Source: Methanobacteriota archaeon
GTDB taxonomy: Archaea; Thermoplasmatota; Poseidoniia; Poseidoniales; Poseidoniaceae
Assembly: GCA_002726395.1 (NCBI GenBank)
Contig: PBTA01000027.1
Span: forward strand, 10,611-42,608
Direction of reading: 5' to 3'
DNA length: 31,998 nucleotides
The notes under the pieces: generated by a model
Database searches by the model: none
What the model was told of the DNA's origin: nothing
Seen by the model: the letters and a program-made list of their open reading frames with translations, nothing else
Shown: one piece after another, positions 23,981-31,998 of the stretch
Layout: each line of letters starts with the position of its first letter
How positions within the stretch are numbered: position 1 is the first letter of the stretch
Program-made: the position numbers and the translations under genes

Positions 23981-26567
23981 TATTTTCACCTCCAATAATA
24001 TTTTGCTGCTCTTGACCTATCGCATTATCAAGTGGTATTGGTGGTAATTCAGCGAGCGGAATCATTCCTAAATCGCCAGGCGGCGGAAGATTGGAAGCGA
24101 AATCGATATGTTGCTTTTCATCGAATAATTGCTCCTCATTTAGGTCATCGTCCTCGCGACCCATTTTCACTACTAAAGCAATTGACGCACCAAAAATAAA
24201 TCCTAAACCAATCACTAAGTAAGTCAGCCAAGATGCTGCTGGGTCTTCACCCATAATTGCAATAGCGGCTTTGAATCCACCATAATCATTAGACCATCCG
24301 TCACCATTATTGTCTGGACAACCTTGGAGGTCTCTTGTCGAATCCCCCGCATCATTTGGACAATCATCACGCATTGCACCAAGTGAAACATCTCCATAGC
24401 CATCTCCGTCAGTATCACGCCATTGTAACGCTTCATTAGGGAATGAGTCTGCCAATCCAAACGGATGAGCTGGCCAATTTTCGGTTGGGTCTGACCAACC
24501 ATCGCCATCGGTATCTCGACAACCCAACCGATCCATCAAGGAGGTCCCTCTTGAGTCTGGGCAAGCATCTCCTTGATTACCCGAAGCAGCATCACCAAAG
24601 CCATCACCATCACTGTCTCGCCATTGTGTAGGTTCGTGAATAAATGCGTCACCTAAGTCTGACCAACCGTCACCGTCTGTATCAATACAGCCCCATCTAT
24701 CTCCACCTTCAACTGGGCCAACAGATGTACCAGCATTATCTGGACAAACGTCAGCGGTTGTACCTTGTGGGTTATCACCACGACCGTCCCCGTCTTTGTC
24801 ATGCCATTGAGTTGGATCAAGAGGCCATGCATCGCCGTTACCACCAGGACTTGCTAGCCAATTTGGAGTAGTATCCGACCATCCGTCACCGTCGGAATCA
24901 GGGCATCCCCATCTATCAAATGTCGAATAGCCAACTGTGGTCTTACAACTATCACCACGGAATGACCCGCGCCATGTTTGACCATCAAAATATTCGATAT
25001 TGTCACCATAACCATCAGAATCTGTATCGTACCACTGACTCACTTCGTCAGGGAAGGCATCAGCAAAACCATCGGGGTGGGCAATCCAATCGCTGGTTGG
25101 GTCTGAGTAGCCATCCTTGTCGATGTCACGGCAACCAAGGCGATCAATTCGAGATATCCAACTTGATTCTACCTCTTCAGGTGTTGAGTAAATACAAACG
25201 TCGCCTTCAAAGCCACTTTGATTATCTCCATAACCATCATTATCTGTATCAAGGTATTGTGAGGGAACTAGTGGGAAATCATCGACTTGTGAAGCTCCGT
25301 AGGTTTGGTTGTCGCCCCAACCGTCCTTGTCGGTATCTCGCCATTGCGTTGGATTATCGGGAAAATCATCGATTAGTGAAGCCCCGAAGGATTGGTTGTC
25401 TCCCCAGCCATCATAATCTGAATCTTGCCATTGAGTCGGTTCCAGAGGAAAAGCATCAGAGCCGTTGTACATAGTCCAATTCTCATCGCCATCAGAGTAC
25501 GAGTCGCCATCTGTATCAGTACAACCAAATCGATCTGAAGATGATGAACCAGTGATAAACGGGCATGCATCAGGCTCAGTAGCCATTTCTAGCCATTGAC
25601 CAATACCCCATGCTATGTGCGTTTCATTCCACATTGGGTCTTCCCAGTTATCTCCGTAGCCATCTGCGTCGGTGTCTGTCCATTGAGTATTATCCAGCGA
25701 GAAAGCATCAGCTAAGCCAACTGGATGAGCAAACCACTCACTGACTCCGTATAAGCCACCAGGGTCGGGGTCTGAAAAGCCGTCACCATCTGAATCTAAG
25801 CAGCCATATCTGTCATTGTATGAACCACCCGAATTGTAAGTACAAAAATCACCTTGATAGCCATCTAAATTATCGCCAAAGCCATCATTGTCCGAGTCTT
25901 GCCACTGGGTTGGTTGGTAAGGAAATGCATCGGCCCCATTATTTGGTCCCCAACCAACCTCAGGGTCGGAATAGCCATCAGAGTCTGAGTCAATACAGCC
26001 CTTGCGATCGTACACTGAGGTCCCCGGGGTATTATCGCAGGAATCTTCAGTGTCGATGTAACCGTCCTCATCGGTATCTCTGTCGTTTGCATCGATTGAC
26101 ACCGTCAAAGTGTAATCAATTGCATCATTACACCAACTATCCTTGCCCTTAATTTTCGCATAGACATAATCCGCAGTGTTCATATTTTTACTCAATGTCC
26201 CCGTGGGATTATCATCACTAAGAGACAACGATGCGATCTGGCCACCACCTGAGTCATGGACTGAAAAGTCACCTTCCCAGCCATCACCCCATATGCAAAC
26301 CAGGCTTGGATTTGGTAGTGTTCCAGAAAAGGAAATACTGACTATGTCACCCTTGAATGCATAGACTCGCCACCAATCAACTTCATCGGTTGGAGAGCAA
26401 CCATCATCATAACATACTTGGCCTGATGCTGAAACACCTTCGATTAGTGTGTTGGCACTTTGCAAACTATCATCTGCAGAAGTGGTAGGCAGGAAACCTA
26501 ACAATAGCGCGGCCAAACATACCACTATGAATCGCTGTGCGACCATGTATAGCCATTGCGATATCAT
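23973..26567 (-). CDS. TSP3-repeat surface protein with C-terminal membrane helix
   Basis: 864 residues. A signal peptide (MVAQRFIVVCLAALLLGFLPTTSA) is followed by a pre-peptidase C-terminal-like beta domain (about 35-155; DEVDWWRVYAFKGDIVSISF resembles bacterial PPC domains). About 155-770 are TSP3 repeats of the form DxDGDGxxD, alternating with short Cys-containing DRxGCxDSDGDG units (CPDNAGTS, DRLGCRDTDGDGWSD). Each D-rich loop should bind calcium, making a long stiff rod. A membrane helix (WLTYLVIGLGFIFGASIALVV) leads to KMGREDDDLNEE and an acidic, Pro-rich cytoplasmic tail. Starts at 26567 or 26546 both give a usable signal peptide. It is the first gene of a coupled operon with the Ig-like and DUF4105 proteins. 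Confidence 0.9.
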   Translation of the reverse strand: MISQWLYMVAQRFIVVCLAALLLGFLPTTSADDSLQSANTLIEGVSASGQVCYDDGCSPTDEVDWWRVYAFKGDIVSISFSGTLPNPSLVCIWGDGWEGDFSVHDSGGGQIASLSLSDDNPTGTLSKNMNTADYVYAKIKGKDSWCNDAIDYTLTVSIDANDRDTDEDGYIDTEDSCDNTPGTSVYDRKGCIDSDSDGYSDPEVGWGPNNGADAFPYQPTQWQDSDNDGFGDNLDGYQGDFCTYNSGGSYNDRYGCLDSDGDGFSDPDPGGLYGVSEWFAHPVGLADAFSLDNTQWTDTDADGYGDNWEDPMWNETHIAWGIGQWLEMATEPDACPFITGSSSSDRFGCTDTDGDSYSDGDENWTMYNGSDAFPLEPTQWQDSDYDGWGDNQSFGASLIDDFPDNPTQWRDTDKDGWGDNQTYGASQVDDFPLVPSQYLDTDNDGYGDNQSGFEGDVCIYSTPEEVESSWISRIDRLGCRDIDKDGYSDPTSDWIAHPDGFADAFPDEVSQWYDTDSDGYGDNIEYFDGQTWRGSFRGDSCKTTVGYSTFDRWGCPDSDGDGWSDTTPNWLASPGGNGDAWPLDPTQWHDKDGDGRGDNPQGTTADVCPDNAGTSVGPVEGGDRWGCIDTDGDGWSDLGDAFIHEPTQWRDSDGDGFGDAASGNQGDACPDSRGTSLMDRLGCRDTDGDGWSDPTENWPAHPFGLADSFPNEALQWRDTDGDGYGDVSLGAMRDDCPNDAGDSTRDLQGCPDNNGDGWSNDYGGFKAAIAIMGEDPAASWLTYLVIGLGFIFGASIALVVKMGREDDDLNEEQLFDEKQHIDFASNLPPPGDLGMIPLAELPPIPLDNAIGQEQQNIIGGENNE
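23986..23993 (-). promoter_or_regulatory. Perfect Shine-Dalgarno site inside the TSP3 gene end
   Basis: GGAGGTGA on the minus strand lies 5 nt before the ATG at 23980 and within the last codons of the upstream gene. It decides that start over an upstream TTG at 23995 and shows translation coupling. Confidence 0.75.
25251..25424 (-). repeat. Two tandem 87-bp TSP3 units
   Basis: Two adjacent units of 29 residues (25338-25424 and 25251-25337) share DxDxDGWGDNQxxGASxxDDFP. Synonymous differences are already common, so the duplication is not recent. It shows how the rod grows by unit duplication. Confidence 0.7.
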
Positions 26568-26599
26568 CTATGAAATAGCCGCTTGTAAATAACAGGCTG

Positions 26600-26613
26600 A
26601 TAAAACCGGTTTT
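26600..26613 (-). promoter_or_regulatory. AAAACCGGTTTTAT palindrome/promoter upstream of the TSP3 operon
   Basis: A perfect 12-bp palindrome AAAACCGGTTTT (26602-26613) runs into TTTTAT on the minus strand, 33 nt before the 26567 start and 54 nt before the 26546 start. The latter matches the spacing of CCGGTTTTAT before the gene at 10246. A second candidate TATA (TTATTTA, 26586-26592) lies closer to 26567. Confidence 0.45.
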
Positions 26614-26680
26614 GATATGAAAAAGAAGCCTTAAATTGTAATTTTCACATTATTTGACAAGGAATATATGCTGCTTCACC

Positions 26681-26692
26681 CCTAAATTTAGG
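26681..26692. other. 12-bp palindrome CCTAAATTTAGG
   Basis: A perfect palindrome in the 146-bp gap between the GT4 stop and the TSP3 operon. It is 114-125 nt upstream of the operon's first start and downstream of GT4. It could be a regulator site. I see no supporting second copy in the window. Confidence 0.3.
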
Positions 26693-26713
26693 TCAGTAGT
26701 TATCCAAATGGTG

Positions 26714-27976
26714 TTATTTTATTATTGACTCGTATATTTGTATGAATCTTGTTGCATTGTGCTCATAGGTATACTTGGCAAGTATTCTCTCCCTGCCCGC
26801 CGTACTCAAAGATTCAAGTGCCGGTTTATCAGCAAGTAATGCATTGACTTGTTTTGCTAAGTCATTAGAATCTCCTGTTTTGAAAAGTCTGCCAACCGAC
26901 ATATCAATCATCTCGGTAAGGGGCGCTTGATCTACTGTAACCACAGGCGTACCGCTTGATAATGCCTCTAATGGAATTAGTCCTTGACCCTCATAATAAG
27001 AAGGGTAAATTACCAAATTGGCGCTGCGGAAGTGTTGAGCCAAATCTTCAAACGACATACCGCTTTTAATGAATACGGAATCGCTGATTGCCAACTTTTT
27101 AGCCACTTTCGATAATTTCTTTTTCATATGCCCTCTGCCAATAATTACCAGTTTTGCCCCTGGGTTTTCGGCAATTATTTTTGGCATTGATCTAAGCAAA
27201 GTCATGTACCCTTTTCTCGCGACTAAACGGCCTACTGCTAATAACATTGGAGTTTCAGTATAACTGTCATGAGACAGCGCTGCTTCATCATCGCAAACAT
27301 ATTCATGGCGGATTTTTTCATGAGCTAATTGTTCTTCTTCATCATCGGTATTAGATGGACGAAACACTTTGTGATCGCATCCCCATAACTCTACCTCGGC
27401 ATTAAATTCCTGATCTGGACTGTACCAATTGCTAAATTCTTGCAGAGTAGACTTCGAGTTTGCTACACTTATTGATGAATTAAGCAAACCTGCTTTCTCA
27501 TATTTAGCATACCATTTGGCTGTTAATCTAATTGCTAGATCATTTGGATTAAGCCAAGTAGCCGATTCGCCAGCCTTAGCTGCCCGAATTACTCCCTGTT
27601 TTTCTCCAAGCCAAGACCCATGAAGTGATGAACAAACTGGAGCAATATTCTCTTTCATAAAATTAAATTCCTTGGCTGAAAAAGAGGCCAATGGAAGATG
27701 GATATGGATTACATCCACAGGTTCTTCTCGATGGATAGATTTTAGCGCTTTAAGTGCATTTTTGGCGTAAGAACGAGTAAAGGTCATTGGCAGTTTTAGC
27801 CACGGAACTTCGACTATTGACACACCAGATTGCGGTGGTGCTCTGCCATTATGGCTTCTAGTAATGATGGTAACGGAATGCTCAAATGATGCTAAATGTC
27901 CTGCAAGATGGTAGACAACCGAGCCAATACCACCCCATCTTGGGGGGTACTCACCAGCAATCATCACTATGTGCAT
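26714..27976 (-). CDS. GT4-family glycosyltransferase
   Basis: A retaining GT-B glycosyltransferase that moves a sugar from a nucleotide sugar to a lipid, glycan or protein acceptor. It has 420 residues, the family norm. The N-terminal GT4 signature is EYPPRWGGIGSVVYHLAGHL (9-28). The Rossmann switch has LLAVGRLVARKGYMTLLRSM (245-264). The donor-site EX7E motif is EGQGLIPLE (Glu329, Glu337), followed by ALSSGTPVVT. Both halves are complete and there is no membrane helix, so it acts at the cytoplasmic face. The ATG at 27976 (MHIVMIAGEY) begins the first beta strand. It faces a GT2 gene across 108 bp, suggesting shared use in surface glycan or lipid-linked sugar synthesis. Substrate cannot be read from the sequence. 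Confidence 0.93.
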   Translation of the reverse strand: MHIVMIAGEYPPRWGGIGSVVYHLAGHLASFEHSVTIITRSHNGRAPPQSGVSIVEVPWLKLPMTFTRSYAKNALKALKSIHREEPVDVIHIHLPLASFSAKEFNFMKENIAPVCSSLHGSWLGEKQGVIRAAKAGESATWLNPNDLAIRLTAKWYAKYEKAGLLNSSISVANSKSTLQEFSNWYSPDQEFNAEVELWGCDHKVFRPSNTDDEEEQLAHEKIRHEYVCDDEAALSHDSYTETPMLLAVGRLVARKGYMTLLRSMPKIIAENPGAKLVIIGRGHMKKKLSKVAKKLAISDSVFIKSGMSFEDLAQHFRSANLVIYPSYYEGQGLIPLEALSSGTPVVTVDQAPLTEMIDMSVGRLFKTGDSNDLAKQVNALLADKPALESLSTAGRERILAKYTYEHNATRFIQIYESIIK

Positions 27977-28084
27977 TATTACTGCGATGAGGGATTGCCG
28001 TTTGAATATTGACCACTAATGGAAGAAAATAGGTGTGAATTTTCTATCCAATGACTTCAAAGCAGGAAATCTACCCGCCACTTT

Positions 28085-28855
28085 ATGGGCGATATTCTAC
28101 CCACGACCGTTACTGTTATCCTCCCGACTCGTAATGAAGAGGAGGCTATCGAGCCGACTATCGATTCAATACCAACTGGTTGGTGTAAAAAATTAGAAAT
28201 TCTTATTGTCGATGGGAACTCTTCTGACAAAACTAGAGAGTTAGCTTTGAAGAAGGGCGCAAGAGTGCACTTAGAGGATAGAAGAGGGTATGGCAGAGCC
28301 TACCGAACTGGCTTTGATATCGCTAGTCACGACATTATCGTTACAATGGATGCAGACTGCACTTATCCAGCAGAATTGGTGCCAAAATTAGTAAAAAGAC
28401 TACTTGATGAAAATTTAGAATACATTACCTGTGACCGTTTATCGTTGGCTGAAGATGGTTCAATGTCTGGATTGCATGGATTTGGTAACTGGGCGCTCTC
28501 TTTCACTGCTAGACTGTTGTTTGGCTATGGAATCAAAGATTCACAATCAGGAATGTGGGTGTTTAGAAAGTCTATTTTTGACAACCCTAAGATGCGGCCA
28601 ACCAATGATGGAATGCCGCTATCAGAAGAGATTAAACTGTTAGCGAGAAAGCATATTGGGAAAGAAAAGGCGATAGAAATCTCGGTACCTTATCGACCAC
28701 GTGTTGGTGATGCTGAAATACATACGTGGGGCGATGGTTGGAAGAATTTCAAATTCTTATTCGCCAAGAGAATCGGTATGAATCGTACCAGAACACCTTG
28801 GGGTGGAAGAGAATCGAACCCTGACTCAATGAACAAGGATTTACCTGAACAGTGA
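28085..28855 (+). CDS. GT2-family glycosyltransferase, DPM1-like
   Basis: 256 residues. The GT-A fold is clear: VTVILPTRNEEEAIEPTID (9-27), IVDGNSSDKT (41-50), the metal-binding DADCTYP (Asp89, Asp91), then DSQSGMWVFRKSIF (152-165), typical of dolichol-phosphate mannose/glucose synthases. It therefore probably charges a polyprenyl phosphate with a sugar on the cytoplasmic side. Unlike many relatives, it has no C-terminal membrane helices. The C-terminus (RTPWGGRESNPDSMNKDLPE) is polar. The ATG at 28085 sits just before the first beta strand. It is divergent from the GT4 gene, and its stop codon abuts that of the convergent giant surface-protein gene. Involvement in glycosylating those surface proteins is plausible but inferred. 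Confidence 0.9.
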   Translation: MGDILPTTVTVILPTRNEEEAIEPTIDSIPTGWCKKLEILIVDGNSSDKTRELALKKGARVHLEDRRGYGRAYRTGFDIASHDIIVTMDADCTYPAELVPKLVKRLLDENLEYITCDRLSLAEDGSMSGLHGFGNWALSFTARLLFGYGIKDSQSGMWVFRKSIFDNPKMRPTNDGMPLSEEIKLLARKHIGKEKAIEISVPYRPRVGDAEIHTWGDGWKNFKFLFAKRIGMNRTRTPWGGRESNPDSMNKDLPEQ

Positions 28856-31800
28856 TTAATTCAGACCTTCTTCCTGTTCCAACTGAGACCATAAATCATT
28901 GACTACCTCAGTAATCTGTTCGACATCATCTTGGTCGACATTTGGATATTCTTTAGCAGTGGATGGTTGTTTGAAAGTTTCCCAAGACTCTATCAAGTCG
29001 TCTTCCAGTTTGTTATTTCTGACACGGGCAATGACTAGGGTAATCAAGATTAATGAAATAATGCCAAGTCCTCCAATAATTAGGGGCGTATTATTGCTGG
29101 TAGAATCAGCATCTTTTACGACAATGGTTTTGGAGACTTGACTTATTGTTGCACTATCACCAACTCCGTCCCTGGCGGTGATTTTCAGGCTTGGGCGACC
29201 TGATTTTTCAGGGTTGACCTCTACTGACCCTGTCCATATACCATCCCCGTCTAGGTCTTCAAGCGGAAAATCCCAAACTTGGATTCCGTGGATTATGGTT
29301 GCTTGAACATCTTGAGTTGTCCCGTCAGGGTCGGACAAAATTACACTAACTTGTAAATTAACTAGCTGATTGGTGGTAAGTTCTCCCGGAGTTACTTTGA
29401 TAGATTGCTCATCTAGAACTGGATCGGTTTTCTCAACTCGAATGTTTCTTGAAGTGACTTGAGTGTTTAGCAGACTATCTCTAACGGTTAGTTCTATGAG
29501 ATATTCACCAGGGTCCAAAATAGTTGATTCGGTACTACCACTCAATGTCTCGACTACTTCACCAGTTGACTTATCAATTATTTTCCATTGCCTAAAGGTA
29601 ATATCAAAGTCTGCATCTGTGGATTCTTCTTCAAGGATAATAGCAATTCCACCGGTGAAAGATTGGCCTTCACTAGGTTTGATGATTACTACATCTGGGG
29701 CTGATGGCTCGACTATCAACTCAAAGAATTCTGTCCTAACCATTCCATCAGCATCGGTAAGAGTAATTTCAATGCTGTGTGTTCCAGCACTGAGTTTAGA
29801 CATGTGGGTTATGCTGGGGTCAGCGTCGAGCAATATTGGCTCTGCTAATTGGTTGCTTCTAATGGTCATAGTAAAATCATCGCCATCATAATCAAGTGAA
29901 TTAACCGCATTCCAAAAGATGAATTCTGATGATTTGAAGGTTTTAGTAAAATCTGGCGTTGCTAATGATAAAATAGGTGCTGATTTACTAACTTGGATGG
30001 TTGTTGTATCAGTCACGGGAGGATTTATGCCATCATCAATTTCTAATGTTATGGTATGTATTCCACTACTGAGTCTGGCTTGATAGAACAATCCTTCTTG
30101 ATTGGTCGAAGACAATCTACCATCTAGGTCACTAGTCCATGAAACCTGAAGATATTCAGAGCCTTGGAATGCCTCGGTCTGTGAACAAAGCCAGAAGCCG
30201 ATAAAGTTGAAAGAACCACATACTGAATCAAAATCACCTGAACCATTAGCAGATAGGATAACTAGTTCAGATGAATCATATGAATCTGCTTGATTTGGCG
30301 ATACAATCTGTGCCGATGGTGGAGAATTCAATACTGAAATCAACATGGAGGAAACCTTGTACTGTTCTACATGGTCAAGGTTATCATCGGTAACCCGCAT
30401 TTCAATAGTATGAATTCCACGTGACAAATGTCCTTGCCAAACTGTTCCTGAAGGTTCATCAGACCACTGGAGGATACCATCAAGGCTAGAATAAAACTCA
30501 ATTGCCAAATTATCACCTTCTGGATCAACAGTCGATGACCCATCTAGGGTAACTACTGATTGGCTAAAGTTATCAGTTCTAATTATGGTGAAATTAGGCT
30601 CTGGTATTTCATTATATAATGTCGTAGAGTAAGCCAATTCAACTGGTGGATTGACGCCATCATCAACAAAAATAGATAATACGAAATTATCTTCTTCGGG
30701 CGCCGGATTATTTTGACTAGATTCAAGCGGGAACGTGTATTCTATAATTTCGGGACAGTTATCAATTTCGGGCGACTGAGCCGGATATAACAATCCATAA
30801 GAAGTAGTTATCCAACAATTCAGCGCATCCCCTTCCGGGTCATAAGTACCTGAGAGATTAACCACAACGGTGCCAGTTTTAGCAATTATCAGTTCGTTAA
30901 GGGCGTTTAATTCAGGACTAAAATCAATAAAGACAATCGGGACAAAATTGGATAACTCAATAATCCTACTCTGTTGTACACAATGACCTTTATCGTCACA
31001 TAGTTTTGCAGTAATAGTATGAACTCCATCACTTAGAGTTTGGCTCACATCTGCCTGATTTACGGTGAAATTAGCTGAATTACCAATATTTCCATCGATT
31101 GATGAGGTCCATTCCCAAATTAAGGCGTCGTCATCTATGTCCCAAGAGCGTGTTGCATTGAACTCTACTTCTGAGCCACTAGGATAAATTGAGTCTCCCT
31201 CTGGTGAATCCCAATACAAGAAAGGCGGCTGATTGTCAATTGGTAGTATACAATAAACTGTTTTATCATTATCTAATGATACTGAACTACTGTTTGTTAA
31301 TCCATCATAAGCACAATCAATCGTGACTGTGGTTAATGGTGAATCCCCTGATTGAGTCCATTGTTGGCCAATGAAATTAGGGAATTTAACATAGCCAATA
31401 TCATTGGCATTCTCTTGGGCATTTGGTTCGAATTGATCAAAACTAATTCCTACTGGAGCACTTGGAATGCCATTAGAATTATTATTTTGCACCCATACCT
31501 CGATGTCCCAAGCAATGTCTATCTCCGCAGAAGGAGCAATAATAGCGCTTGCGAAATCAATTTGTTGAGGTTGATGCAGGTGAAGTTTAGAAAATGAATC
31601 CAAATTTATTGCGGTTGAGGACGTTAAATCAGTGAATGAACTCCAATTTACCTGACTATTTTGCAAGATTATCGAACCCGTGCATTCTGGCACAATGGTG
31701 TTATCTTGACCGATTAAATCGCTGTGGTCAATCAACAGTAGACATGAGGTTCCTGAAAGTTGAGCTCTGCTTAGTTCTGATGGATAGTTGCCATTATTAT

Positions 31801-31998
31801 TAGCATTCCAAACCATCCCTGAGTGATTACCTTGGAGAACTAAAGTGTCAATGTAGCCAGCAGCCCGATTAATTCTGATTGCTGGACCAGCATCAGTTCC
31901 TTGTCGCTCCGTGACAATTAGCACATCATGCATATGGAAACGGCCACCTTGTTGTCCTAAACTAAGCCCACTATTGTCGACGGTAATCGGGTCGTAAG
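28856..31998 (-). CDS. Giant PKD/Ig-like surface protein (N-terminus beyond window)
   Basis: The frame continues open past the right edge, with residues such as DPITVDNSGLSLGQQGGRFH before the first internal ATG at 31933, so at least 1047 residues are present and the start is missing. The N-terminal part (about the first 180 residues) resembles a beta-helix or jelly-roll. Then come at least five Ig/PKD-like domains, each closing with a GxHxIxxxxxD-type strand: DGVHTITAKLCDD, RGIHTIEMRVTDD, SGIHTITLEIDDG, AGTHSIEITLTDAD, PGEYLIELTVRDS. A membrane helix (LIIGGLGIISLILITLVIA) is followed by RVRNNK and an acidic tail ending LWSQLEQEEGLN. It should be a type I cell-surface protein, adhesive or structural. 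No catalytic motif is seen. Confidence 0.85.
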   Translation of the reverse strand, partial: YDPITVDNSGLSLGQQGGRFHMHDVLIVTERQGTDAGPAIRINRAAGYIDTLVLQGNHSGMVWNANNNGNYPSELSRAQLSGTSCLLLIDHSDLIGQDNTIVPECTGSIILQNSQVNWSSFTDLTSSTAINLDSFSKLHLHQPQQIDFASAIIAPSAEIDIAWDIEVWVQNNNSNGIPSAPVGISFDQFEPNAQENANDIGYVKFPNFIGQQWTQSGDSPLTTVTIDCAYDGLTNSSSVSLDNDKTVYCILPIDNQPPFLYWDSPEGDSIYPSGSEVEFNATRSWDIDDDALIWEWTSSIDGNIGNSANFTVNQADVSQTLSDGVHTITAKLCDDKGHCVQQSRIIELSNFVPIVFIDFSPELNALNELIIAKTGTVVVNLSGTYDPEGDALNCWITTSYGLLYPAQSPEIDNCPEIIEYTFPLESSQNNPAPEEDNFVLSIFVDDGVNPPVELAYSTTLYNEIPEPNFTIIRTDNFSQSVVTLDGSSTVDPEGDNLAIEFYSSLDGILQWSDEPSGTVWQGHLSRGIHTIEMRVTDDNLDHVEQYKVSSMLISVLNSPPSAQIVSPNQADSYDSSELVILSANGSGDFDSVCGSFNFIGFWLCSQTEAFQGSEYLQVSWTSDLDGRLSSTNQEGLFYQARLSSGIHTITLEIDDGINPPVTDTTTIQVSKSAPILSLATPDFTKTFKSSEFIFWNAVNSLDYDGDDFTMTIRSNQLAEPILLDADPSITHMSKLSAGTHSIEITLTDADGMVRTEFFELIVEPSAPDVVIIKPSEGQSFTGGIAIILEEESTDADFDITFRQWKIIDKSTGEVVETLSGSTESTILDPGEYLIELTVRDSLLNTQVTSRNIRVEKTDPVLDEQSIKVTPGELTTNQLVNLQVSVILSDPDGTTQDVQATIIHGIQVWDFPLEDLDGDGIWTGSVEVNPEKSGRPSLKITARDGVGDSATISQVSKTIVVKDADSTSNNTPLIIGGLGIISLILITLVIARVRNNKLEDDLIESWETFKQPSTAKEYPNVDQDDVEQITEVVNDLWSQLEQEEGLN

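Noticed and set aside
24920..25474. 184-residue plus-strand frame
   Set aside because: It is antisense to the TSP3 gene and has the same His/Arg/Gln composition as other shadow frames.

Overview
The window looks like a piece of a marine Thermoplasmatota-type archaeal genome, most plausibly Marine Group II (Poseidoniia) or a close relative. The case is inferential. It rests on TATA boxes about 25 nt upstream of start codons (leaderless transcription), no obvious bacterial -35/-10 promoters, a DPM1-like GT2 enzyme, and very large secreted proteins with thrombospondin type 3 (TSP3), FG-GAP and PKD/Ig-like repeats. Several genes have a bacterial-looking flavour (mogA, RNase PH, dihydroorotase, thiolase), as is common in that group. 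The DNA is AT-rich and very tightly packed. No mobile element, CRISPR array, rRNA or phage module was seen.

Layout. 1-644 (-): start of a lipoprotein that runs off the left edge and is followed through its N-terminal region. 772-1165 (+): a short TspO/MBR protein with a frame break near its start. 1169-1969 (-): a PKD-domain membrane-anchored protein. 2044-4870 (-): a DEAD-box helicase with an RGG tail and an acetyl-CoA acetyltransferase. 4965-10545 (+): RNase PH, tRNA-Phe(GAA), an unusual 700-residue membrane protein, MogA, dihydroorotase and a small two-helix membrane protein. 10546-12045 (-): M32 carboxypeptidase. 12140-13267 (+): an M29-like protein lacking one expected metal ligand. 13268-21051 (-): a cytosolic EF-hand/zinc-ribbon protein behind a 2058-residue integrin-like surface protein. 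21171-21794 (+): thiamine pyrophosphokinase. 21774-26567 (-): a three-gene overlapping operon of a TSP3 protein, an Ig-like type I membrane protein and a DUF4105/Lnb-like papain-fold protein. 26714-27976 (-) and 28085-28855 (+): a divergent GT4/GT2 pair. 28856-31998 (-): a giant PKD/Ig-like surface protein cut by the right edge.

How it fits together. Central metabolism (pyrimidine, thiamine, molybdopterin, thiolase) and RNA handling (helicase, RNase PH, tRNA) are interleaved with a calcium-rich cell-surface programme. Four large secreted proteins share the same ending: a C-terminal membrane helix, a basic patch and an acidic cytoplasmic tail. The most interesting unit is the operon at 21774-26567, where a candidate Cys/His enzyme related to bacterial lipoprotein N-acyltransferases is translationally coupled to two surface proteins. 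All five convergent gene pairs abut or overlap, and all five divergent pairs are separated by only 94-127 bp.
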